Position numbers and translations under genes: made by a program
Shown here: positions 52,190 through 64,000 of the stretch, piece after piece
How the letters are laid out: every line of letters starts with the position of its first letter
Numbering within the stretch: the first letter of the stretch is position 1
DNA from: Gymnorhina tibicen
Lineage: Eukaryota > Chordata > Aves > Passeriformes > Artamidae
Length of the DNA: 64,000 bases
NCBI GenBank assembly: GCA_013399875.1
Contig: VXAZ01005697.1
Coordinates: 186,001-250,000, forward strand
Direction of reading: 5' to 3'
Notes under the pieces: generated by a model
Seen by the model: only the letters and a program-made list of their open reading frames with translations
Told to the model about the DNA's origin: nothing
Databases searched by the model: none

Positions 52190-52400
52190 CTCCTCAGGAA
52201 GGAATCTCCAGCTGGAGATACTCACGCACCATCTTAATATCTAGCCTTCTCCCTACCCGTGCTCTCTTGCCTTTTCTTACTGCCCCATCTTTCCCTAAAC
52301 CACCCATTTCTGTCTTGCCACATCCTTGTCTTTTGCTTCCTTTCTTGTTTTATTTTCCATCTTTTCTTTTTATCTTCTTCCTCTATCTTTTATGTTTTCA
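52190..52400. repeat. Pyrimidine-rich low-complexity tract
   Basis: For about 200 bp the + strand is strongly C/T-biased, with many CTTTT, TCTTCC and CCTTC words. It is not a clean microsatellite. There is no acceptable exon directly downstream, so it is not treated as a splice acceptor tract. Confidence 0.5.
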
Positions 52401-52931
52401 TGTGGCATGCAATAAATCCTCAGTGCTTGTCCCCAAACCAGATGATCATTCATCCTCAGAGACAAAAAAAATTCCACCAAAACCCACACACATTTTCTGC
52501 ACGTAAGTGACCTCGCTATCCTGACTTTTCACGTGCTTTCACATTAACTAGAAGCAAACCCTGATTGTGCATTGTTGTGTCATGTTTGGAGTCCAGAGGT
52601 AACACTATGAGAACATTGCAACTACGGAATTTCTAATTTCCCTTAATTTCTGTACAGCAGCCTACAGGCTGAATTTTTGTTTCAATGTGCTGTGACCTGT
52701 AACATGGATTTTCATGGAGTTTACTTATATCTGCAAGATTAAACATATATTTATATATAAATTCCATACTGATATTACCATATTACTTCATATCTCTGAG
52801 CTTGCTTGTTTGTGATTAATCTGATTTTGGTAGCTGGTGTCATTTAATGCTGTGCAACTGACTTAAAATCCATGCCTAAGGAAAACGACCCCTCACAATC
52901 TAGCTTTAAGTACTGTAGTACAAAATAGTCC

Positions 52932-52948
52932 AAAAAAAAAAAAAAAAA
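52932..52948. repeat. Poly(A) run
   Basis: About 17 consecutive A residues follow GTCC. There is no recognisable retrocopy or LINE body on either side. Confidence 0.85.
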
Positions 52949-55900
52949 GAGCAGTAACAGCAGGTAAAACATATATGGAGGGGGGAAATGGAAAGACAAG
53001 AGTCAAGACCAGGACAGCAGCAACAATTAGTAGCCACATCAAAGATGGATAGGAGGTAGTGATCAGCTTGTAATGCTTAGTCTGTGTCAAACACAAATCC
53101 TTGTCAGGCAACGAGGTGTTCCCTCATCCACTGCAGGAAGCAGCTACTGAAACTCGTTAGGAAATGACAGTGACTTATAGTAGCATCTGTAGGAGCAGAA
53201 CAAAGAAAGGCTTTTGGCATCCGAACCTACAGCGCAAAAGAACATCAGTAAATATTGTGCCTGTAGTAAGGGCCAGGAAACAAATGCACCCACATCCCCA
53301 CGACAGACTGATAAACCACTCACCCTACTCCTGCCTTAGTGGCAATGCCAGTGCCTGCACACTCGGCACAGTCAGGAGTGCCAAGAGCCACATCATTCTG
53401 GGATCTGCCGATGCCAGCTTGTGAGCATAAGCATTGTGGAGATGCAGCCTTGGAAAAAGAGGTAGTTGGCTTGTTAGACTGTGTAAAATAATGTATATGG
53501 AAGAGAAAATTTTGGCAGGAAAGGATTTGGGTTTGATTTCTTTTGTCCTATGTGCAGTTTACGCAGCTCTCAATCAAGTAGGATTTTTGTGACTTCTGTG
53601 GTAACGCAGATTAGGGAGCTGCCTCCATTTTTTCCATTCTGGCCTTATAAATGGAGAAATGCATTTCGTCAGGACAATGTGAGAGCAGAGAGTGGTGCAC
53701 ATTTGTATGGACACAGAGAGAGAAAGCAGAAGGGTGTACTTTCTGGTTTATGGCAGAGGAGGTTTTGGCAGATGAAAAAGATTGTAATAAAATTTTGACC
53801 TTTTTGACTTACTTTTTAATTGACTTCTAAGGCAGAGCTAAACACATTCTGAACTGGCTCACCTCAGAGACCAAATAGTCATTTTCTTTTGTGGACAGAA
53901 AAGATTCAGAATTTAAGCCTGTCAAAGGTCTGCAAAAAATGGAGTTCTACTTCGCATGAGAAAAGGAAACCTGTTTTGTGCTAGCAGTTAAGTTCATAGA
54001 ACAACATAATAGTGTAATAGATCTGCTGATGTCTTCTGTATTAGAGCCATATATCTGTGAGGGGTTTTATAGGCTTTTATAATCAGAAGCTGTTGGGCAC
54101 TTTTTATTTTTTTTTTTTTTTCAGCAGCCTAATTTAGGTCTATCAGAGGAGATTTGTTGGGTTTTTTTTTTTTTTGTTCTGATAATGTATTCAGCTTCCA
54201 CGTGCATCGTGTTTGTGTGATGTCTATAAACATCTGATTTTATTTCCTAGTAATAAAAAGGGAACACATTAGTTTAGTACTATTGATAGCAATTTTAGGC
54301 TGTGCTAGGCACAGAGGGTGACTAGAAACACTTGATGTTCACAGCTGGTTTTCACAGGTATAAAATACCTCAAAAAATCAGGATTTAATAATGAACTTAT
54401 TTGGCCTTTTTTTTTTTTTCCTGTAAACAAAGCCCGCATACCATTTTAAATGTAATTATTCTTTTAAAAATGGGAGACTGATAATGAAAACACAAATTAA
54501 AAAGTAACAACTTTTAATGCCAAAACCCAGTGTTTCTCAAATGGAAACATGGCAGTTCCTTCTGAGCTGGAGCTTCCTGTCTGTGTTGCAGCATACAGTG
54601 CCTCCTCCTGCATGCAAATTTCTTCTTCTGGTCACATTAACAAATGTATCTAATCCCGTTCAGGAGCCCTGCTCAGGTCCTGTTCTCCTGTGGTTCCACA
54701 GTGATATTTTAATAGAGAGCAAGCTTCTGTTACAGTGAAGTGTTCTACCACTCCTAGTGTTGCAGAGTTTCTCAGAAGCAGCATCAGAAAGGCTCAAGGA
54801 TACTATTTTTCCTCTTTGTGTCTTCTGTAATGCAGAAATGTAATTCAGTTATAATCTTTGCTGCCCGTCTTGTTCTTGTGTTGTGTCTATCTATTGCTCC
54901 AATAAAGCTCATCGTCCTAATGGCCAGTGATAAATTATCTCGTTCAGAGACTATCTGATTTCGATATCTGCAGAGTTTAGCAAGTGATTTCATAAAATAT
55001 GATTAATCTTCTACCAAAAAAATTGTATTAATCTTGGGGTCAATTAAAAACTTGCAGTAGTAGGGTTATCCTTGGTTTTAATCTCAATTGAGGATAGATT
55101 TTCTATAAAAAACCAAACCAAACAAACAGAAGAAAAACAAAGACGACCAGCTTCTGTATTCTGAGCTCAAATATGTATAGAGCTATTCTTGCTTGGTGCA
55201 TGTATTTTGGTCTTGTTCTCCAGCATCATCAGTAATTTCTCTCATTAGTAGTGGAACTCCAGATTTGTCCTGCTGTCAAACATTACCCAGTATTGTTTAT
55301 GAAAGAAGATCTGGCTACTTTTGCATCATACAAATGATGTCATACAAACATCTGGAGTGATGCTACACGTAATATGCTATAAAAACACACACTATCTGAG
55401 TAGTTAACACTGAAGTTACCCTATTATGTCAGTACTGCTTAGGCTTTGCTATGTTACCTTACTGCATGAGATTTAAAAAAAAAAAAACAAACAAACTTTC
55501 AGGAATCAAAAAAGAAATGTTTACTGTTGGGGTGAAATGCAAACCTATTTTTTTTGTATGCCCTTCAGGTCTTATATTTTTCTACTACTTCTTGTGGACT
55601 TTTATGGTGCTTTGCTATCTCTTGGAGTGGAGATTTAGTATTTCAAATCCTAGAAAATGCCTGTTTTCTTCTTACAATAAAGGCAGAAGTGGTACCTTGT
55701 GTAAAAAGCATAAGATTATCAGCATCTAATGAAACTAGTTTCTATTCCCAGTTCACTTACTCTTGAAATAAAATGTTCTTCATCTTTTTTTCCAATAGTA
55801 ATTAGGTCAGAAGGAGAGTTAGAAGGGATATCCTTGTATTGTTCACTTATATAATGGTATCAGCCTAGTTTTTGCATCATTTCTCCAGATATATATCATT

Positions 55901-58240
55901 TATAGAATTCTTGGATGAAAATGAACTTATTCCACACTTGTGAATGCATTCCACAAAATCCTATTTTCCAGTACCTAAGAATAGGTTCTATAGCAGTACT
56001 AAAGCCCTTTTCTGTATTTGTAGGTAGAACACAGCCCTCTTAATGCTGGTAGAGCATGGCATTGCATATAAATTACGTTCCTTTTTTTTGTAAAACAAGT
56101 TTGTTTTCAGTGTACTCATTTAAGAATTGCTGCCTCTCATCTAAAGAGATGTGTTTGGTTCATAACAAGGGAGCTGCTTGTGATTAAGCATTTAAAGTAT
56201 TACCATTTATTTCTTCATTTTAGGTATGCATTTGGTGTCCCCCCTCTTCCCCTCCCCCTGTCTTTTTTTGCCCTTCAACTTTCTTCATTTCTAGGGTATG
56301 GAATTCCTTTGCTATATTGCAGCCTTGGCATTTTTTCTTGTAATATAAAGCTACTGATATGTTTAATATTTAATATCACCTAGAAGGTAGATGTTGAAAT
56401 ATTTTCCTAGTACCATTCAAGTTCTAGTCTCAGATTTGGAGGGAGAATGGGTGCCATGCTTATTACTATTGTTACAGTAGAACTGCTTGTTATCTTCTAT
56501 TTGAGGTCAGACTAACTTTTGCCTCAAAAGCCCTTCTTTTCCTACAGAATCTGTTTCAGTTGCAGCTGACAAGTTGTGTTTACAACTGCAGATCTTAAGT
56601 TTTGCCTTGGTTTAATCTCTCCTTTTTCTGTCTGTAATTAAGAAAATGTCTTCTTTTTATGATTGCCACAAAGTTCTCTCATCTATTTCCCGAGGACTTT
56701 CCTCATTGCCCCGTGCCTCCGCTAGTTTCTCCTTGCATTTTTCACAACTTTCCTGGAGACTAGAAAATGGAGAAGGTCTGTACCTATGTGGTAATGTCAC
56801 TGCTTCTTGCCACCCTCTGTTGTACTTGCAGGGCCTCCCCTCTGCTCACTTTATTCTTCCGCTTTGCAAAACCCTCCTAAATCGTCTTGGCAAGAGAGAG
56901 TTTCTTCAAAGAATGTTTCAGATGACCCCAAAAATAGGACGTAGTGCAACGGAGGGGTTTAAAACAGACAAATAAGTGTTCTTTACCCTTCTGATTTGGA
57001 GGGAAAGTTTCCTCCTGGTCCAAGATGAAGCAGCTTAATTCTGGGAGCAGGACTTAGAAAACAGGATGTTACAGTGAGATGCCAAAGAATTTAGTGTCAC
57101 TAGGAGTAGGTCTGTCCACCTTGTCATTAACTATCATCACCTCTTCTCTAAAGTCAGATGCTGTGGAAGGAACTGGCAGGTTACCATCAAAAGCTCTCTC
57201 TTGTTATGTTGTTCTTTTTTAATTACCCATTCCTTTGCAAATCTGGGCAATAAATACAACCCAGCTTTAGGAGGGGTTGGCAACTGCTTACTGGGAGTAC
57301 AGACACTTTAATGAACTAACAAAAAAGTAGGTTGTAGGGTAGGAATCGATATTTTGCGCTCAAACTAAATGACCTGAGAGGCAGAAGAAACAAGTAAGTG
57401 ATGACTTTTTGGTATTTGAACTCCTTAATTAGGCATATACTAACAGTTAGGAGGTGGTTCCTCTTGATGGGATGTGAGGCACCTCAACCTATTAACTCTG
57501 CAAATGAATGTTTAGAGGACATTAAAGGAGCTTTGCTAGTGTTTTTGTTTCAACTGTTATCCAAATGAGCAAAGCAGGTTGAAGAATGTGTGAAGTGATT
57601 AATTACACTAATTAAAAACACTTTATTTACACTTACTCTATAATTTATCATTACTACTTTTGTCAGTTGATCGAAGGTGAGTGAAGTGTTGTTTATAATT
57701 GGTATGGGAGCTAATTAAATGGTCGTTCGAGCACGTTTTGGTCTATTTCCTTTGTCAATTAGAACTGGCATCGTAATAGATGACTGACCAAATGGAGATG
57801 TATAGCACAATAGTAGTGCTATACTTTACTACTTACTTGGAGAAGCAAATGTGCCCTGGGAAGCCAACTGACTTTAAATCTCAAGGAGAGGAAAAAAACC
57901 ATTCTCCTTTCACTTGCCTGGTATTTTTGTTTGTAACTTCATTTGAAAAACTCAAGTAACAAACATGCAATTACCTCATGGAGGGTGACTAGGTAGATGT
58001 TTCTGTTGTTTGTACTGTAATTATTTTAGCCAATTCAGAGGTAATTATTGCATAGATTTGGAATACTGAATCATACCCTTCTCTTGTAATAATATAGCGC
58101 TGTATGTAACTTGTCATTATCTGATATTTATTGTATAATGGAACAACTACCAGATAACGTATTATTGAATACTTGTTCCACAATAAATTCTGCTCTGTAG
58201 TGTAATACATTAATCCTGTTTCATAATTCAGCCTTTTTAC

Positions 58241-58264
58241 TTGTTTTGTTTGTTTGTTTGTTTT
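58241..58264. repeat. GTTT microsatellite
   Basis: About five TTTG units occur in tandem, with slight irregularity at the start. It is a simple repeat. Confidence 0.85.
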
Positions 58265-58739
58265 GGAGATTGACCATACTACTGCTATAGTATTATCTTG
58301 AATTGTTAGATACTGTGAAGCTAAAATATTTAAAGTATTCCCTAAGATACTGTGGTCTAAAGATTAGGAAACGGGAGCAACTTCTCAGATGTTTGACAGG
58401 CAGTCAAACCAGGGATAGTTTGTCATTGATATCCCCAAGAGCAATTTCTGTTGTTTCTTTTTGGAAGTTCCTCCTTTACGAGAAACCCACATTCATCTGA
58501 CTATTTAGCTTTGTGACACAGCAATGGTGCTATAATATGAGACAGAAAAAATACAATGATCTCTGAGTAGGTAATGGAGTTAATCCACACTCCTGCGACC
58601 TTAACTTGCTGTCCTGTAGTTAAAAATATACATCACAAATACTGATTGTACTTAAATCTTATCAGACTTTCCCCTGGGAAACTGTCCTTAAGAAAAAAGG
58701 GGTCCAGCAAGGCTGGACACACTTTAAGACAGAAATCTT

Positions 58740-60966
58740 AATGGTGCAGGAGTAGGCCATCCATATGTACCAAAAGATGAGCTGATGGGGAAGAAGACTG
58801 GCCTGGCTGAAGAGGGAGCTTTTGCTGGAACTCAGGAGGAAAAGGAGAGTTTATGACCTTTGGAAGAAGGAGTAGGCAACTCAGGAAGACTACAAGGATG
58901 TCATTTGGTCATGCAGAGAGAAAATGAGAAAGGCAAAAGCTCAGCTAGAACTCAATCTGTCAACTGCTGTGAAAGATAATAAAATGTGTTTTTATAAATA
59001 CATTAACAACAAAAGGAGGGCCAAAGAAAATCTCCATCCATTATTGGATTTGGGCGGGAGGGGGAACATAGCCACCAAGAATGAGGAAAAGGCTGAGGTA
59101 TTTAATGCCTTCTTTGCCTCAGTCTTTATCAGAAAGACCAGTTATCCCCAGGACAACGAGCCCCCTAAGCTGGTAGACAGGCATGGGGAGCAGAATAGAC
59201 ACCCTGCAATGTAGGAGGAAGTTGTGAGTGACCTATTGTACCACTTAGACAATCACAAGTCTATGGGGCAGGATGGGATTCACCAGAGGGTGCTGAGGGA
59301 GTTGGCAGAAGAGCTCACCAAGCCACTCTCCATCATTTATCATCAGTTATCATGATGGTTGACCAGAGAGGTCCCAGACAACAGGAGGCTGGCAGATGTG
59401 AGGTCTAGGAGAGGTGCTGGAAGGAGGTGCTACAGGGCTGTCAGCCCAACCTTGCTGCGGGGGAAGATTATGGAACAGATTATCCTGCGTGTGATCACGT
59501 GGCACATACCGGACAACCAGCGGATCAGGCCCAGCCAGCACAGGTTTAGGAAAGGCGAGTCCTGTTGACCAACCCGATCTCCTTCTATGACCAGGTGACC
59601 TGCCTAGAGGATGAGGGAAAGACTGTGGATTTAATCTACCTGGACTTCAGTAAAGCTTTTGATACTGTCTCCCACAGCATTCTCCTGGAAAAACTGGCAC
59701 CCTATAGCTTGGACAGGTGCACTCTTCCCTGGGTTAAAAACTGGATGAATGGTCAGACCCAAAGAGTGGTGGTGAACGTTGCTGCATCCAGTTGGTGGCG
59801 AGTCAGTTGTGGCCAGGATTGGAGCCAGTCCTATTATCTTTATCAACAATCTGGACAAGGGGGTGGAGTGCGCCCTCAGCAAGTTCATGGTTGACAATAA
59901 GTTGGGCAGAAGTGTTTAATTTGCTAGAGAGTAGGCAGGCTCTACCGAGGGATCTGGACAGGCTGGATCAATGGGCCAAGGCCAGATGTAAGAGGTTCAA
60001 AAGGCCATGTGCTGGATCCTGCACCTGGGTCACAACAGGCAGCGCTACAGGCTGGGGGCAGAGTGGCTGGAAAGCTGCCCAGCAGAAAAGGACCTGGGGG
60101 TGCTGGTCGACAGCTGGCTGAAAATGATCCAGGAGTGTGTCCAGGTGGCCAAGAAGACCAAGGGCACCCTGGTCTGTACCAGCAATAGTGTNGTGGAGTG
60201 CGCCCTCAGCAAGTTCATGGTTGACAATAAGTTGGGCAGAAGTGTTTAATTTGCTAGAGAGTAGGCAGGCTCTACCGAGGGATCTGGACAGGCTGGATCA
60301 ATGGGCCAAGGCCAGATGTAAGAGGTTCAAAAGGCCATGTGCTGGATCCTGCACCTGGGTCACAACAGGCAGCGCTACAGGCTGGGGGCAGAGTGGCTGG
60401 AAAGCTGCCCAGCAGAAAAGGACCTGGGGGTGCTGGTCGACAGCTGGCTGAAAATGATCCAGGAGTGTGTCCAGGTGGCCAAGAAGACCAAGGGCACCCT
60501 GGTCTGTACCAGCAATAGTGTGGCCAGCAGGACCAGGGCAGTGATTGTCCCCCTGTACTGGTGAGGCCACACCTCAAATCCTCTGTTCAGTTTCGGGTCT
60601 CTCAATGCAAGAAAGACACTGAGGTGCTGGAGCATGCCCAGAGAAGGGCAGCAGGCTGGTGAAGGGTCTGGAGCACAAGTCCTGTGAGGAGCAGCTGAGG
60701 GAGCTGGGGTTGTTTAGTCTGCAGAAAGGGAGGCTCAAGGGAGACCTTATCACTCTCTACAACTGCCTGAAAGGAGGTTGCAGCCAGGTGGGCGTCAGCC
60801 TCTTCTCCCAGGCAACCAACAACAGGACAAGAGGAAATGGCCTCAAGCAGCACCAGGTGAGGGGTTCAGGTTGGACATCAGGAAGAATTTTTTCACTGAA
60901 AGGGTGGTTAAGCATTGGAAGAAGCTGCCACGGGAGTCACCATCCCTGGAAGTGTTCAAGAAATGA
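58740..60966 (+). pseudogene. CR1 ORF2 reverse transcriptase remnant
   Basis: In an intact CR1, ORF2 supplies an endonuclease and a reverse transcriptase for target-primed insertion of the element. Here only fragments remain. The 58924-59214 fragment covers the linker, with an AQLELNLSTAVKDNK stretch and a KYINNKRRAKENLHPLLD stretch, and ends at a TAG. Frames at 59359-59568 and 59565-59894 overlap by four bases, which marks a frameshift. The second carries the palm motif A block DLIYLDFSKAFDTVSHSILL with its catalytic Asp. The motif C block reads SKFMVDNK where the family has FADD, so the first Asp of the catalytic pair is lost. The C-terminal [14 protein letters not shown] and [13 protein letters not shown] blocks lie in one frame (60659 onward). 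The [18 protein letters not shown] block lies in another (60778-60966), which indicates a further frameshift near 60860. The fragment cannot be functional. Confidence 0.9.
59863..60521 (+). repeat. Perfect 329-bp direct duplication split by one N
   Basis: Bases 59863-60191 and 60193-60521 appear identical at a constant offset of 330, with the single unresolved base at 60192 between them. Both copies begin GTGGAGTGCGCCCTCAGC and end AGCAATAGTGT inside the CR1 ORF2 region. The simplest reading is two overlapping contig ends joined without merging. A genuine recent tandem duplication is the alternative. Confidence 0.95.
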
Positions 60967-61544
60967 CAGGAAGTGGCACTTAGTGCTGTGGTCTAGTTGA
61001 CAAAGCAATGTTTGGTCAAAGGTTGGACTCTATGATCCTGGAGGTCTTTTTCAACCTTAATAATTCTATGATTCCATCATGTGTTTGTTTTTGAAACCTC
61101 ACTCGTGATCTGGTAATATTGCAAATATTACAAATTTAATAGGATGTGCTTCTTTGCCCCCCATCTCTAATCAGTGTCAGTGTACTGAACCAGTCTCTCA
61201 GCACTTAGAAAACTGCTTAACTTCTGACACTGGTAAGATCCCTGGAGCCCAAGTTCCTGCTGGCTTTCTTACGTGAGATACTCTTCTGCTTATGATCACC
61301 ATGGCTATGATTCAGATGAACTCTGCTACTTGTGTGGTTACGAGACAAGTTCTTACCCTTAGGAGGAAGGGAAGAAAACATTTGATGACTCACCAGCTGT
61401 GATTCCCAAACAAGATTCCTGTCTTTTCAACTACTGTTGGTGCTGATGCATATTTTTTGTAATCTCTCACTGAAGCCTCAGTCAGCATTAATGACTGTTC
61501 ATTGAATCAAAATTCAGTCCTGCATTGATGCGCTTTGGTCTTTG

Positions 61545-61594
61545 TTGGTTTTGGTTTGGTTTGGTGTGATTTGGTTTGGTTTGGTTTGGTTTTC
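61545..61594. repeat. TTTGG pentanucleotide repeat
   Basis: About nine TTTGG/GTTTG units occur in two blocks, interrupted by GTGATT. It is an interstitial simple repeat. It is not the vertebrate telomere unit. Confidence 0.9.
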
Positions 61595-62099
61595 TTAGCT
61601 AGAACAGCATATGCAGGTACTGGGAAGTATCCTAGTATTTTTCTCTTCTGCCATTTAAAATATTTCTGCTTGCAAACACTTGCTATTCAAGAATAATTTA
61701 TTTAAAAGTGTAATCAAAAATTAAATTTTTAGGTTGTGATTTTGTTTCTTTTGTTTGGTTGTTGTTTTTTTACCCTGAATGACATAAGAAGGAAGAGGAG
61801 ATGGTCTGAAGAGAGCAGAAATGAAAGGCAAAATATTTTCTTTCCTAAGAAAATATTGCTCTTGAAAATAAAAAAGACAAATGCTTTCATAATTTCATTT
61901 TTTTCCTCATTTTTGATCCAGCCATGAATGATTATAGTAGCCTGGATTCTTTGTGTCACTTGGTTTCCCGTAATCAACTGTTACTGTGATGTCCTTGAAT
62001 TAATAATAGTCTCATCGTTTAAGACCACTCACTTCCTTAGTTTGGTTTTTAAATAGCTACACTGCACCTTATTGCAGCATTGTATTTTCAGAAGGAAAA

Positions 62100-62480
62100 G
62101 CAGTGGCCCCTGAAGAAATCCTGCCAGTGCAGATCCCTGTCCCTCCCAGGCCAGGGGGCACAGCACAGCCCCAGCTGCGCCGTGGGGCTCGCCCTGCAAC
62201 CTTGGCCTCCTGCTTCCCCAGGTTCCCCCTCGGCAGAAGCAGGTAGATGCTGTGGAGGCTCTGCTCTGCTGTGGTTTGCATGGAGCCTGTAGCTCACCAG
62301 GCTGCATTGATGGCCACGTGCAGTGTTCTCAGTGCCACGAATCAGCCTGGTAATGTCAGGCTCTGCTTGTTTTGTCGATTCCGTGTGGCAGGAAGATGTC
62401 AAGTGTGGGCTTCAGTGCTGCTCTCTTAAGTACAAGAGCACTGCCTCTGCTCCTCTTCCTTGTTTGGCTTGAAGTAAGTG
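62100..62480. other. GC-richer intronic patch with short open frames
   Basis: The stretch is C/G-rich relative to its surroundings and has short stop-free frames on both strands. It shows no recognisable domain, no repeat family and too few CpG dinucleotides for a CpG island. I see no supported gene in it. Confidence 0.4.
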
Positions 62481-62540
62481 TGCAAGGTACTCTCAGGTCC
62501 TCTACATCTCCTAAACTAGTAAGTTTTGAAATAAAAAAAT

Positions 62541-62571
62541 AATAGCCAAATAATAGCCATATAATAGCCAG
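62541..62571. repeat. 11-bp tandem repeat (AATAGCC units)
   Basis: Three adjacent units of the form AATAGCCAnAT occur, the third truncated after nine bases. It is a small local minisatellite. Confidence 0.85.
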
Positions 62572-64000
62572 CATAACCGCCGTTAAGGAGGGGTGTAATA
62601 CAAACTAAAGCAAAGGGCTTCACAAGAAGCCCCCTCCCCTCACTGCCTGAATGGGAGACTCATTTTCCTCTAACCCTGTCAGGCCTGCCAGCCTGGGTCT
62701 CCAAACCACAAAAGGAATTCCTGTTTCCTTTCTCTGATTCCTAGAAAAGTCCTCTGCTCTCCATCACCTCTGAAGTTTCTTTGTGGGTTGGCTCCCTGAT
62801 GTAAGCATTTCCTCTGTCTGTGTCTGGTCTTTCCTTGCCTGGTCTTCTCTGTGCCCCAGCAGCTTTCCCTCGCTTAAGTGCACTTTGTGTCCCAGGCAAG
62901 ACATTACCCACTCTCTCTCCTTCCACCTCCTTTCTGAGCTGGGCTACAAAGGCCAAGGTGAGGCTTGCACCCTGCTCTGCTGAAGGTTAAGAGGGAGAGG
63001 AGGGTATTGTCTGCAGTACTTGTCCTCCAAACTGGAGACAAGTTAAAGAGTTGATTGCTCTACCCTGCTCCATCATTTGAAGTCCACAGTGGTGTCTCTT
63101 GCAGTATGAAGGCTCTGACTTAGTTTCCTGAATTTTCACTCTTTCCTCTATTGTTTTAATACAGGAGGAGAGTGGCACCAACAATCAGTGAAAAATTGGT
63201 ACTAGCAACTCTGAATAATCCAGCATTAATATTCTTTCACAAGGAAAATCACTTTTTTTATGTGGTGGTGAAAAACGTAAGGGAGAACAGGTATTTATAT
63301 CTACCCCATACCCTCAAATAGAAACAAAACACAGTACAAATTTTTAAAGCAATATTATGGATCATCGATATATGCTATACTAAATCTTATTAAGCCCAAA
63401 GTGTTTGTTTTAAATTGAACAATTGTAGTAATTATGTCTCATTAAGGGAACAACTAAGACTGAATTGTGCTAGCAGTTAACGAGGAATTTCCAGCTGCCT
63501 TAACCCTTCTGAAAGCAAATGAAAAATAATTGGATGAATACTTTCTTATACCAACACAACAGAGTTTAAATTCTAACCTGTAAGAAATGGGAGATTATTG
63601 TCAAGAGCCATCAGCATACAGAAGGACACAAAGAAACTTCTCTTCTGAGTGAGCTGCAGGCTCTTCAGAAGGTTTGGGTTTACCTTCAGATTGAAATCTC
63701 AAGAATGTTAATGAGAAAAGCAATCCATCTTTTCCCTATCAGACAAGGCAGGACTGCTTGTAGTCACTAAGTCCTGAAAAAAGAACTCGTGTTTTTTCAT
63801 GGTTGCATTGATTGATCTCAAATGTATCTTCTAGTTTGTATGCCTGGTTTAGACTTTGTTATTTACAGGTGAGCAGCCACTACTCTATTCTACAGTTGCT
63901 TGGGCTTACTTAAAATTCTAGGCTTATTTAAAATATCTGTCTGTCTCTCTCAAATGACTTTGTAATCATTGAAATGTATGTACATTTTAATTGTTCAGTA

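Larger units (their letters stand above)
58680..61078 (+). mobile_element. Long 5'-truncated CR1 LINE with decayed ORF2
   Basis: The element begins within ORF2 near a GTCCAGCAAGGCTGGACACA-like block and runs to a typical CR1 3' end: GGTTGGACTCTATGATCCTGGAGGTCTTTTTCAACC, then the terminal ATTCTATGATTC repeat at 61066-61077. The order of blocks matches CR1: the endonuclease-RT linker, the RT palm, the region after the palm, the ORF2 C-terminus and the 3' UTR. Stops and frameshifts break the coding sequence. An unresolved base at 60192 and a perfect 329-bp duplication sit inside it, so the true element is probably about 330 bp shorter than its span here. ORF1, the endonuclease and the 5' UTR are missing. 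It is the youngest-looking CR1 copy in the window. The 5' boundary is uncertain by about 20 bp. Confidence 0.93.

Noticed and set aside
60007..60577. Several overlapping frames repeated twice on both strands
   Set aside because: They are the same CR1 ORF2 segment seen twice because of the duplication around the N, plus its antisense shadows.
61545..61594. Possible interstitial telomere sequence
   Set aside because: The unit is TTTGG, not TTAGGG, and there is no degenerate telomere array around it.

Overview
The window looks like avian nuclear DNA. It is AT-rich and has few genes and few repeats. Every recognisable interspersed repeat is either a CR1 (chicken repeat 1) LINE or a solo retroviral LTR. 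No mammalian-type SINE or L1 was seen. The recognisable repeats add up to roughly 4.3 kb, about 7% of the window. That low load fits a bird better than a crocodilian or turtle, although both of those also carry CR1. The species cannot be named from the sequence.

The only protein-coding gene I can support is CTNND2 (delta-catenin, also called neural plakophilin-related armadillo protein), on the + strand. Two consecutive coding exons are present: a 35-nt micro-exon at 43004-43038 and a 117-nt exon at 43533-43649. A short 494-bp intron separates them. Their splice phases fit together and rebuild the aspartate codon at the junction. The joined reading frame matches the part of delta-catenin just after its N-terminal coiled coil. 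The rest of the window appears to be CTNND2 intron: about 43 kb upstream of the micro-exon and about 20.4 kb downstream of the second exon. I found neither the preceding coiled-coil exon nor the following proline/serine-rich exon, so both probably lie outside the window.

Intronic content by region. At 790-889 there is a short CR1 3' end (+). At 10023-10460 there is a solo LTR on the - strand with 9-bp terminal inverted repeats, a TATA box and a poly(A) signal. At 24740-25600 there is an old CR1 (-). At 35325-35690 there is a CR1 3' part (+), and at 40607-40795 a CR1 3' end (-). At 58680-61078 there is a long 5'-truncated CR1 (+) with a decayed ORF2. This last copy contains an unresolved base at 60192 flanked by a perfect 329-bp duplication, which looks like an assembly join. 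A second unresolved base lies in a poly(A) run at 40330. Small simple repeats, a few perfect palindromes, GC-richer patches with open reading frames on both strands, and purine- or pyrimidine-biased blocks are scattered through the introns. None of these gives a convincing second gene. The best leads are an unidentified pair of - strand ORFs at 47580-48222 and a - strand patch ending in a consensus splice donor at 38383.

I saw no previously undescribed multi-gene system, no CRISPR array, no tRNA or rRNA gene and no CpG-island promoter.
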